DNA of 5,526 bases from Chitinophagaceae bacterium (GTDB lineage Bacteria > Bacteroidota > Bacteroidia > Chitinophagales > Chitinophagaceae). The stretch covers positions 1 to 5,526 of the forward strand of contig JACMLD010000368.1 in NCBI GenBank assembly GCA_014379785.1, in the 5' to 3' direction. The position numbers and the translations under genes are program-made. The stretch's first letter is position 1. Each line of letters begins with the position of its first letter. This document shows, in pieces, positions 1 through 5,526 of the stretch. The notes under the pieces were generated by a model. It had not been told where the DNA came from. It saw only the letters and a program-made list of their open reading frames with translations, and searched no databases.

Positions 1-8
1 AATTGTAT

Positions 9-686
9 TTAAACCATGATGTTTTCGAGAACGGTCTGGCCATCCAGCATTCTTATGATTCTGTGACTATATCGTGCATCATGCTCAGAGTGGGTCACCA
101 TGATGATGGTCGTTCCCTGTTCATTCAACTCTGTAAGCAACTGCATCACTTCATTGCCATTGCTGGAATCGAGATTTCCTGTAGGTTCATCGGCAAGAAT
201 CAGTTTTGGATTATTCACCACAGCCCTGGCTACGGCCACACGCTGCTGCTGACCGCCTGAAAGCTGCTGTGGATAGTGGTTTCTTCTGTGCATGATCTGC
301 ATTTTGTCGAGCACCACTTCTACGCGCTGTTTTCTTTCCGCGGCTTTTACACCGGTATAAATAAGCGGCAATTCAACATTTTCGTAAACACTCAGTTCAT
401 CGATCAGGTTAAAGCTTTGGAACACGAAACCAATATTGTGTTTTCTCAGATCAGCTCTTTTTCTTTCGTTGAAATGAGCCACCTCTATCCCGTTAAACAA
501 GAAACTTCCGGCATCAGGATCATCGAGAAGACCGAGAATATTGAGCAGGGTTGACTTTCCGCAGCCTGATGGACCCATCACTGCGATGAATTCACCTTCC
601 TTCACCTCGAAAGAAAGTTTGTTGAGTGCCACTGTCTCTACTTCTTCAGTCCTGTAAATTTTTTCAAGATTAGAGATGTTGATCAT
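9..686 (-). CDS. ABC transporter ATP-binding protein, MacB/LolD type
   Basis: This 225-residue cytoplasmic ATPase would power an efflux or lipoprotein/peptide-extrusion ABC transporter of the MacB/LolCDE/FtsE class. All nucleotide-binding motifs are intact: Walker A GPSGCGKS at residues 38-45, Q-loop Q90 in FVFQSFNL, signature LSGGQQQR at 142-149, Walker B LILADEPTG at 162-170 with E167, D-loop NLDS at 171-174 and switch histidine H199 in VTHS. Its length is normal for a stand-alone subunit of this class, and it has no fused membrane domain. It starts with ATG 23 bases after the adaptor stop, so the two are almost certainly co-transcribed. Its stop lies 8 bases from the window edge, so the partner permease (FtsX/MacB-type) is presumably just outside. 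The substrate cannot be read from the ATPase. The family call is secure; the exact transporter type is inferred from the adaptor next to it. Confidence 0.95.
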   Translation of the reverse strand: MINISNLEKIYRTEEVETVALNKLSFEVKEGEFIAVMGPSGCGKSTLLNILGLLDDPDAGSFLFNGIEVAHFNERKRADLRKHNIGFVFQSFNLIDELSVYENVELPLIYTGVKAAERKQRVEVVLDKMQIMHRRNHYPQQLSGGQQQRVAVARAVVNNPKLILADEPTGNLDSSNGNEVMQLLTELNEQGTTIIMVTHSEHDARYSHRIIRMLDGQTVLENIMV

Positions 687-709
687 TTTGACTTATTTAT
701 ATGTTGGGT

Positions 710-1966
710 TTATTTGTTTTTGAGCACCAGCTCCTGCATGGTACCATAGTTCTCATAGCTTGATGTAACGACCTTGTCACCCGGCTTCAATCCCTGCAAT
801 ACTTCATAGTAATCCGGATTCTGACGGCCCAGCTGAATGTCTACCTTATAAGCCGTACTACCGTCTCCACTTACTTTAAAAATCCAGAGACCACCTGTTT
901 GCTGATAGAAGCCACCTTTTGCAAGAAGGACAGCCTGTGTTTCATCGCTCAGCGCCAGTCTTATCTGCAGTGTCTGTCCGCGGCGGATACCCTGTGGCAC
1001 TTCTCCCACAAATTCCATGTCTACCTGGAAACGGTTGTTGGTCACCTGGGTAAATACTTTTTTGATGGTCAGTTTATAGTCTTTTCCTGCGAAGCTGAAG
1101 TCGCCCATCAGTCCGAGAAAAATTCTCGACAGATAATGTTCGTCTACCTCTACTCTTACTTTGAAACCATTGAGCACATCTATCTGTCCAAGTCTTTCGC
1201 CTTTGTTTTTATTCTGACCGATTTCAGCATCCAACGATGTCAACTGCCCGTCAATCGGAGCTCTCACAATAAGATCCCCAACTTTTTTGCGCATTACTTC
1301 CAATGCATTTTGTGTACGGCCAAAGGATTGTTTGGCCTGCTCCAGTTCAAGTTTTGTAGAGGCAGAATCCTGTTTCAGGATCTGCGCTGTCAGTTTTTTC
1401 TTTTGTACCTGGTAGTTGTAAGTATTTTCTGCCTGTTTGAATTCCTGTCCGCCTATGGCTTTTTCCTGGTACAAATGTTTATTCAGGTTGTAGATACGCT
1501 CGGCTTCTTTAAGCGAATTGTCTACATCCGTCATCTGGTTAAGCTTCGTAATGGTGTTTTGCTGGGCCGCATTTCTCGAGATCTGCATCTGCGTGAGCAG
1601 GTTGAATACAGAGGTTTCCTGGTTGACAAGACTGAGTTCGAGATCGGTATTTGAAAGCCGGAGAATGGGTTGGCCTTTTTTCATAATGGCTCCATCTTCC
1701 ACCAGTTTTTCCTCTACTCTTCCTCCTTCCACCGCATCCAGGTAAATGGTTGTAATGGGAAGCACCACACCGTTGACGGGGATGAATTCCTGAAAAGCGG
1801 CTTTTTTGATTTCGCTGACCGTAATTCTCTCGGTATCAACATTCAGACGGCTCTTGCCCGCGGTGAACTTATAACTTGCAGCTATAAGGATGACAATGGC
1901 CGCAATCCCGGCTATAGTTAGCAGGCGTTTTGTCGACCATTTCTTTTTTGCGATAACTCTGTCCAC
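710..1966 (-). CDS. HlyD/MacA-family periplasmic adaptor (membrane fusion protein)
   Basis: This inner-membrane-anchored periplasmic adaptor would link an ABC permease to an outer-membrane TolC-like channel. From the chosen GTG start it has 418 residues: a basic N-terminus (KKKWSTKR), one TM anchor at about 13-31, a first lipoyl/barrel-sandwich half at about 67-105, a long helical-hairpin region at about 106-230 rich in Q, K, E and L, the second lipoyl half at about 231-265 (DLIVRAPIDGQL), and then beta-barrel and membrane-proximal domains ending in GLKPGDKVV near 392-400. I prefer GTG at 1964-1966, giving MDRVIAKKKW, over the in-frame ATG at 2039-2041. The extra 25 residues (MVSPGYRCC and on) look non-coding and are encoded by a perfect inverted repeat. 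The ATPase gene follows after 23 bases. The substrate is unknown; antimicrobial, peptide or lipid export are all possible. Confidence 0.92.
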   Translation of the reverse strand: MDRVIAKKKWSTKRLLTIAGIAAIVILIAASYKFTAGKSRLNVDTERITVSEIKKAAFQEFIPVNGVVLPITTIYLDAVEGGRVEEKLVEDGAIMKKGQPILRLSNTDLELSLVNQETSVFNLLTQMQISRNAAQQNTITKLNQMTDVDNSLKEAERIYNLNKHLYQEKAIGGQEFKQAENTYNYQVQKKKLTAQILKQDSASTKLELEQAKQSFGRTQNALEVMRKKVGDLIVRAPIDGQLTSLDAEIGQNKNKGERLGQIDVLNGFKVRVEVDEHYLSRIFLGLMGDFSFAGKDYKLTIKKVFTQVTNNRFQVDMEFVGEVPQGIRRGQTLQIRLALSDETQAVLLAKGGFYQQTGGLWIFKVSGDGSTAYKVDIQLGRQNPDYYEVLQGLKPGDKVVTSSYENYGTMQELVLKNK

Positions 1967-1996
1967 TTTATTTGTGCTTTTGTTTTTTTGAATTTT

Positions 1997-2035
1997 AAAA
2001 ATCACCCGGTCAGTACAACACCGATAACCGGGTGA
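1997..2035 (-). terminator. Leader hairpin with T run, candidate attenuator of the efflux operon
   Basis: Read on the minus strand, a 9-bp perfect GC-rich stem (TCACCCGGT / ACCGGGTGA, arms 2027-2035 and 2002-2010) with a 16-base loop is followed at once by five T residues (2001-1997). This resembles an intrinsic terminator. It lies 30 bases upstream of the adaptor GTG, and no gene ends upstream of it on this strand, so if real it would act as a leader attenuator or end a short leader RNA. The T run is short, so the perfect repeat could instead be a protein-binding operator. The structure is seen directly; its function is inferred. Confidence 0.4.
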
Positions 2036-2145
2036 AACCAAACGTCATGAGTAAACCAACTGCATTAGTTAATGGAAGAATATGCCAGAAACGGACTGGG
2101 GTGATTACCATAGGTTTAGACGGTCCGCGACAGTCAATCTGTGCG

Positions 2146-2160
2146 CTTGTGTTACACAAG
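2146..2160. promoter_or_regulatory. 15-base perfect palindrome, candidate operator
   Basis: CTTGTGTTACACAAG is a perfect 7-1-7 inverted repeat. It sits 103 bases before the response-regulator start, 180 bases before the adaptor start, and 52 bases upstream of the -33 box of the rightward promoter. Fis-type HTH regulators such as the adjacent one bind dyad-symmetric sites as dimers, often at 100-200 bases from the target promoter. It is therefore the best candidate for a regulator binding site in this window. The palindrome is certain; the binding partner is inferred. Confidence 0.5.
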
Positions 2161-2165
2161 GTGTC

Positions 2166-2186
2166 CGGTTTCGATACAACCGAAAC
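2166..2186. repeat. Small inverted repeat upstream of the response regulator promoter
   Basis: GTTTCG (2168-2173) pairs with CGAAAC (2181-2186) across a 7-base loop, and CGGTT (2166-2170) can alternatively pair with AACCG (2178-2182). The segment shares CCGGT, TACAAC and CGA elements in the same order with the hairpin at 2006-2028. It may be a second regulator-binding element, but the arms are short enough to occur by chance. Confidence 0.3.
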
Positions 2187-2212
2187 TTATCCAGTTTATG
2201 CGTTAAAAATTG

Positions 2213-2244
2213 TTTGTCATGGCTTTATATTAATGGTATAATTG
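2213..2244 (+). promoter_or_regulatory. Promoter of the two-component operon
   Basis: TTTG at 2213-2216 and TATAATTG at 2237-2244, spaced by 20 bases, fit the Bacteroidota primary sigma factor pattern TTTG / TAnnTTTG (7 of 8 in the -7 box). The same stretch also reads as a near-ideal sigma-70 promoter: TTGTCA at 2214-2219, a 17-base spacer and TATAAT at 2237-2242. Transcription would start near 2250, leaving a leader of only about a dozen bases before the ATG at 2263. This is a match by eye, not a mapped start. Confidence 0.6.
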
Positions 2245-2262
2245 TAGAATCACTGGAAACAT

Positions 2263-3621
2263 ATGCAATTAAAGAATGCCTCGATCCTGGTAATCGATGA
2301 CGATACGGACGTTTTGACAGCAGTCCGGTTACTCCTGAAAACGGAAGCGAAGGAAGTCATAACAGAAAAAAATCCCGAAAATTTACGCTGGCAGCTTTCC
2401 AAACAACCCTTTGACCTGATACTCCTGGACATGAACTTCACCAGTTCAATCAATACCGGGAACGAAGGACTTTTCTGGCTGCGAAAAATCAGGGAGTTCC
2501 GGTCCGAGGCTGCGGTTATCATGATCACTGCCTATGGAGACATTGATCTGGCTGTCCGTTCTCTCAAAGAAGGAGCCGCTGATTTTGTGGTAAAACCCTG
2601 GCACAATGAAAAATTGCTGGCCATAGTCCGCGATGCACTGAAACGCAAGGAAACGAAATCTCCGCTTTCTCCTTCTTTCGGCAAAGATTCCATTATTGGA
2701 AATGAACTGCAAGGTGACTCTGATGTGATGAAGGAGATTTTTTTTAAAATCGAGAAAATCGCCCCCACAGATGCAAATATTCTGATACTCGGCGAGAATG
2801 GTACCGGTAAAGATCTCATTTCAAAAGCCATTCACCAGCAATCCATACGCGCTGATAAACCTTTTGTAAAAGTGGATGTGGGCGCGCTGACAGAAAGTCT
2901 TTTTGAAAGTGAGTTGTTCGGTCACAAAAAAGGTGCGTTTACTGATGCGCGTGAGGACAGGATTGGCCGGTTTGAAGCCGCAAATGGCGGCACGCTTTTT
3001 CTGGATGAAATTGGCAATATCAGTCTCCAGCAGCAGGCAAAGCTGCTGAGTGTTTTGCAGAACCGGCAGGTGATCAGACTGGGTACAAATGATCCCATCC
3101 CCGTTGATATCAGGCTGATATGCGCTACCAATATGCCTTTGACTGAACTGGCCAATGAAAACCGCTTCAGAAAGGATTTGATTTACCGCATCAACACCGT
3201 AGAAATCATGTTGCCGCCTCTTCGCAAACGCGGTGCGGATATACTCATGCTGGCAAAACATTTCAGCAGGGTCTATAGCAGTAAATACCTGAAGCCTGTT
3301 CTTGAATTTGATGAAAAAGCACTCGATAAACTTCTTCATTATCATTATCCAGGTAATATCCGCGAACTGCAGTACACCATCGAACGGGCGGTAATCATGA
3401 GCGAAGGATCATTGCTCCAATCAAAAGATCTGATTTTCTCCCCGATAGAAAGTGCGCAGGTGGCCGACGAAGATCCCGCAGAAATGAAATTGAGTTCGGT
3501 AGAAAAGAATACGATTCTGAGAGTCATCGAAAAACACAATGGCAATATCACCAAAGCTGCGAGAGAACTTGGACTTACAAGGACAGCCTTGTATCGCCGT
3601 TTGAGCAAGTACGATATTTAA
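2263..3621 (+). CDS. NtrC-family response regulator with GAFTDA variant
   Basis: This 452-residue DNA-binding transcription activator has three domains. The receiver (about 1-125) has acidic pair D12-D13, phospho-acceptor D56 in LILLDMNF, T89 and K111 in VVKPW. The AAA+ domain (about 143-380) has Walker A GENGTGKD at 177-184, Walker B GGTLFLDEIG at 242-251, sensor I region CATN at 287-290, arginines R303 and R309, and sensor II GNIRELQ at 364-370. The Fis-type helix-turn-helix is at about 412-448 (NITKAARELGLTRTALYRRL). The sigma-54 contact loop reads GAFTDA (224-229), with Asp in place of the second Gly. The receiver loop after D56 (TSSINTGNEG) is longer than the usual MPxMDG. Phosphorylation by the downstream kinase should drive ring assembly and activation. 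Likely targets are its own operon or the divergent efflux genes, by inference. Confidence 0.95.
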   Translation: MQLKNASILVIDDDTDVLTAVRLLLKTEAKEVITEKNPENLRWQLSKQPFDLILLDMNFTSSINTGNEGLFWLRKIREFRSEAAVIMITAYGDIDLAVRSLKEGAADFVVKPWHNEKLLAIVRDALKRKETKSPLSPSFGKDSIIGNELQGDSDVMKEIFFKIEKIAPTDANILILGENGTGKDLISKAIHQQSIRADKPFVKVDVGALTESLFESELFGHKKGAFTDAREDRIGRFEAANGGTLFLDEIGNISLQQQAKLLSVLQNRQVIRLGTNDPIPVDIRLICATNMPLTELANENRFRKDLIYRINTVEIMLPPLRKRGADILMLAKHFSRVYSSKYLKPVLEFDEKALDKLLHYHYPGNIRELQYTIERAVIMSEGSLLQSKDLIFSPIESAQVADEDPAEMKLSSVEKNTILRVIEKHNGNITKAARELGLTRTALYRRLSKYDI

Positions 3622-3633
3622 CCGGGAAAATCT

Positions 3634-4980
3634 ATGTTTAAAAAAGTTGAATGGCGCATATTGTCAAGGGTTGCACTGCTTTTCGTAACGCTGAGTGCTA
3701 CCTCTTTTCTTTTGGTGAAAGAACAGTATGTATACCTGATCCTGATGCTGCCGGTGATTGCATATCAACTGGTGGAATTTTATAAGTTTCAGAAAAAGGC
3801 GCATGATGAACTGGATCAGTTTGTAGAGTCTGTGCATTACCGCGACTTCTCACGTTATTTCGATGTAAAGCACGCCCCGCTTGAGTTGCAGCCGCTACGA
3901 AAAGGATTTAACGAGATCAACTCTACTTTCAAAGTCATCAGCAAGGAGAAGGAAACGCAGTACCAGTACCTCCAAAAAATCCTCGAGCTGATAGACACAG
4001 GCATTTTTTCATATGAAGAATCGACCGGAGAAGTGATCTGGATGAACGAATCTATAAAGCGAATGCTGCAACTTCCCTATCTTAAAAATATTACAGCACT
4101 TTCCAAACGCGACGCAGGTCTTACCCAGGAAATTCTTGATGTAAAACCTGGAGAAAGCAGGATTGCCACTGCACATATCGAAAGAAACCCGCTGAAGATA
4201 CTTCTGTCAGCGACGGTTTTTCAGACCGACGGAAAAAAATTTAAACTGATTGCATTTCAGAATGTCAATGAGGCGCTTGATGAAACTGAGTCAAAGGCCT
4301 GGCAAAAGCTGCTGAGTGTAATGACTCATGAAATAATGAATTCCATTGCCCCGATATCGTCGCTTGCAGATACTTTGAAAAATCGTTTACAAGAGTCCGT
4401 TAGCAAGCTCAATAATGAAGCGGGATCTGTAGATGATCTGGAATTGGGAATCGACACCATTAAAAGACGGAGTGAAGGATTGTTGAAATTTGCCGAGACC
4501 TACCGAAACCTGAACAAGATCACTACCCTAAATCTGAAAAATGTTTTTATACGTGATCTGTTCGAAAATATGCATCGACTGATGCAGCCGACGCTGGCTC
4601 AAAAAAACATTGACCTGGAGATCATTCTGAAAGATCCCGATCTGACGCTGCAGGCGGACACCAATCTTGTGGAGCAGGTATTGATCAACCTGGTGGTAAA
4701 TGCGATTGAAGCGGTGAAGGAAAGACCCACTCCCAAAATTGTGCTTTCGGCCTATATAAGCAACAAACGCAAAACCGTGATAAAGGTGGCCGACAATGGC
4801 GTTGGAATGCCCGAAGAGCTGCTGGACAAAATTTTTATTCCTTTTTTCAGCACAAAAAAGCATGGCAGTGGCATTGGTCTCAGTCTGTGCAAGCAGATCA
4901 TGATGCTCCACAAAGGCAATATGCAGGTGCAGAGCATTGAAGGTGAGGGTACATTTTTTCTGCTCCAATTTCCCGGTTAA
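3634..4980 (+). CDS. Membrane sensor histidine kinase, two TM segments and PAS-like domain
   Basis: This 448-residue inner-membrane kinase is the likely partner of the upstream regulator; its ATG follows the regulator stop by 12 bases. Two hydrophobic segments (about 10-28 and 32-48) are separated by only a few polar residues (KEQY), so there is almost no periplasmic sensor domain. A linker at about 50-108 leads to a PAS-like region (about 109-212) with IDTGIFSYEESTGEVIWMN. The HisKA H-box is SVMTHEIMNSIAPISSL with phospho-acceptor H232; E233-x-x-N236 matches the ExxN/T phosphatase motif, so it may also dephosphorylate its partner. The two dimerisation helices are joined by a long acidic/polar stretch at about 255-270. 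The HATPase domain has N-box NLVVNAIEA (352-360), G1 DNGVGMP (387-393), F-box FIPFFSTK (401-408) and G2 GSGIGLSL (411-418), all intact. The signal is unknown; membrane state is plausible. Confidence 0.94.
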   Translation: MFKKVEWRILSRVALLFVTLSATSFLLVKEQYVYLILMLPVIAYQLVEFYKFQKKAHDELDQFVESVHYRDFSRYFDVKHAPLELQPLRKGFNEINSTFKVISKEKETQYQYLQKILELIDTGIFSYEESTGEVIWMNESIKRMLQLPYLKNITALSKRDAGLTQEILDVKPGESRIATAHIERNPLKILLSATVFQTDGKKFKLIAFQNVNEALDETESKAWQKLLSVMTHEIMNSIAPISSLADTLKNRLQESVSKLNNEAGSVDDLELGIDTIKRRSEGLLKFAETYRNLNKITTLNLKNVFIRDLFENMHRLMQPTLAQKNIDLEIILKDPDLTLQADTNLVEQVLINLVVNAIEAVKERPTPKIVLSAYISNKRKTVIKVADNGVGMPEELLDKIFIPFFSTKKHGSGIGLSLCKQIMMLHKGNMQVQSIEGEGTFFLLQFPG

Positions 4981-5021
4981 TGCAGAAATTTGCAGTGGAC
5001 GCTTAAAAAGTCTGGTTTACC

Positions 5022-5192
5022 ATGGGATTCATGACGCAGCTTGCAGAGTATTTATATATAAAGAAGAGAGATCCAAATGCTCCGAGAACATCCTGGATGC
5101 GAAAAATGCATTGGATAAACCGGGTATCTATTTTTATGTTTCTGACAGCGGTCATCATTATGATCATAAAGCTGATACTGCGCAAACATTGA
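5022..5192 (+). CDS. Small single-pass membrane protein, DUF6728-like
   Basis: This 56-residue frame (MGFMTQLAEYLYIKKRDPNA at the start) lies 41 bases after the kinase stop. A soluble N-terminal part has a basic KKRDPNAPR stretch (14-22) and WMRKMHWINRVS (25-36). One strongly hydrophobic segment follows at about 37-53 (IFMFLTAVIIMIIKLIL), and the protein ends in RKH. The pattern of E-Y-L-x-x-K-K-R-D-P-N-A-P, then M-H-x-x-N-R-x-S, then a TM helix resembles a short Bacteroidota-specific family I recall as DUF6728, of unknown function. That recall is not verified. An in-frame stop at 5004-5006 rules out a longer start; ATG at 5031 is an alternative. I see no separate promoter, so it may be read from the kinase transcript. 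Its TGA directly abuts the stop of lpxB on the other strand. Confidence 0.75.
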   Translation: MGFMTQLAEYLYIKKRDPNAPRTSWMRKMHWINRVSIFMFLTAVIIMIIKLILRKH

Positions 5193-5226
5193 TCATTTCC
5201 CTGTCTTCATAAAAATATCGATCAAT
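5188..5226. repeat. Inverted repeat at the convergent gene junction
   Basis: ATTGATC (5188-5194) and GATCAAT (5220-5226) are perfect 7-base complements flanking a 25-base loop, spanning both stop codons. On the minus strand the loop includes ATTTTTA. The stem is AT-rich and the loop long, so it is a weak candidate for a bidirectional transcription end, but I see no better terminator between these genes. Confidence 0.25.
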
Positions 5227-5526
5227 CTGGCGGCATTGTAAGATGCATGGCCGCCTGCGCTTAATAACTCACGCAAAGCCTTGTAATCCGCCTGTAGCGC
5301 AGATCTGCGCACTTGATCAAAAAGCAGGCTCTCCAGTTCCGTTTTCAGATTTTGGGGCGTAAGCTCCTGCTGGATCAATTCCTTCACGACTGGTTTGTCC
5401 ATGATTAGATTTACCAGCGAAATGTATTTGACACGGATAAGTCTTTTGGCAATCTGGTAAGAGATATTGCTTCCTTTGTAACACACCACTTCGGGTACAC
5501 CAAAAAGGGCTGTCTCCAGGGTGGCG
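5193..5526 (-). CDS. lpxB: Lipid-A-disaccharide synthase, C-terminal part (5' end outside window)
   Basis: This frame is open to the window edge and gives 110 residues, the last third or so of LpxB (family length roughly 370-390). LpxB is a peripheral inner-membrane GT-B glycosyltransferase that joins UDP-2,3-diacylglucosamine and lipid X into the lipid A disaccharide. The edge residues ATLETALFGVPEVVCYKGS match the conserved SGTATLE...P-VV-Y region of the nucleotide-sugar site. They are followed by AKRLIRVKYISLVNLIMDK and VVKELIQQELTPQNL, which parallel the E. coli C-terminus (AKRLVKTDYVSLPNLL, VKELLQEECEPQKL). The tail is helical and ends in FMKTGK. The GTG at 5487-5489 is an internal valine, not a start. 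The gene implies a Gram-negative cell with lipid A. It converges on the small membrane-protein gene with no spacer. Confidence 0.93.
   Translation of the reverse strand, partial: ATLETALFGVPEVVCYKGSNISYQIAKRLIRVKYISLVNLIMDKPVVKELIQQELTPQNLKTELESLLFDQVRRSALQADYKALRELLSAGGHASYNAARLIDIFMKTGK

Larger units (their letters stand above)
1967..2262. other. Divergent control region between efflux operon and two-component operon
   Basis: These 296 bases separate the adaptor gene (leftward) from the response regulator gene (rightward). I see no convincing gene here. The short open frames on the plus strand have unlikely composition and cover the promoter. From left to right it contains an A/T-rich adaptor leader, a 9-bp hairpin (2002-2035), a 15-base palindrome (2146-2160), a small inverted repeat (2166-2186) and a promoter match (2213-2244). 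I scanned both strands by eye for the sigma-54 minimal pattern GG-N10-GC and found none. I also found no persuasive promoter for the leftward operon. The nearest match, TAAGTTTC read on the minus strand around 2185-2192, lacks a good upstream box. Confidence 0.8.

Noticed and set aside
899..1654. Long plus-strand open frame (251 codons) opposite the adaptor gene
   Set aside because: It lies wholly antisense to a clear HlyD-family gene, and its translation is rich in F, C and H with no recognisable domain.
9..1966. Efflux operon as a new transport system
   Set aside because: Adaptor and ATPase have all standard family features, and the permease lies outside the window; nothing here separates it from ordinary MacAB-type exporters.
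2253..2268. TGGAAACATATGCA as a possible sigma-54 promoter before the response regulator
   Set aside because: The GG and GC are 8 bases apart rather than 10, and the element would overlap the start codon.
2032..2300. Two overlapping short plus-strand frames in the divergent intergenic region
   Set aside because: Their translations show no family resemblance, one runs over the response regulator start, and they cover the palindrome and promoter, which fits regulatory DNA better.
2821..3345. Minus-strand frame of 174 codons opposite the response regulator
   Set aside because: It is antisense to the conserved AAA+ domain and has no recognisable motif.
4981..4995. TGCAGAAATTTGCAG after the kinase stop as a terminator
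   Set aside because: The inverted repeat is imperfect and AT-rich with no T run, so readthrough into the small gene is more likely.
4937..5212. Plus-strand frame of 91 codons overlapping the kinase end
   Set aside because: It overlaps the conserved kinase C-terminus and uses a different frame from the 56-residue gene, whose membrane-protein pattern is far more convincing.

Overview
The window looks like a chromosomal segment of a Bacteroidota bacterium, probably a Chitinophagales or Sphingobacteriia-type lineage. That placement is inferred from four things: A-rich leaders without strong Shine-Dalgarno sequences, a Bacteroidota-style TTTG / TAnnTTTG promoter match, an NtrC-type regulator carrying GAFTDA in place of GAFTGA, and a 56-residue membrane protein that resembles a small family I associate with Bacteroidota. 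The finer placement is uncertain. I see no mobile element, CRISPR array, tRNA or rRNA.

Layout. On the minus strand at the left (positions 9-1966) lie a membrane-anchored periplasmic adaptor (HlyD/MacA type) and, 23 bases further on, a MacB/LolD-type ABC ATPase. The transport permease is not in the window and would be expected just past the left edge. A 296-base divergent control region (1967-2262) follows. It holds a 15-base perfect palindrome, a GC-rich hairpin with a T run in the adaptor leader, a second small inverted repeat and a strong promoter match for the rightward genes. On the plus strand (2263-4980) is a tightly coupled two-gene signalling operon, an NtrC-family response regulator followed 12 bases later by a two-TM, PAS-like sensor histidine kinase. 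Next comes a small membrane-protein gene (5022-5192). The 3' end of lpxB (lipid-A-disaccharide synthase) converges on it from the right edge, with the two stop codons directly abutting.

How it may work together (inference). The kinase senses a membrane or envelope condition and phosphorylates the regulator, which controls the divergent efflux or lipid/peptide-extrusion operon through sites in the shared intergenic region. This divergent transporter/two-component arrangement is a recognisable type, so the system as a whole is probably not new. The points most worth a second look are the GAFTDA substitution combined with no visible -24/-12 promoter in the shared intergenic region, the palindrome as a candidate operator, the possible attenuator in the transporter leader, and the short hidden gene whose stop abuts that of lpxB.
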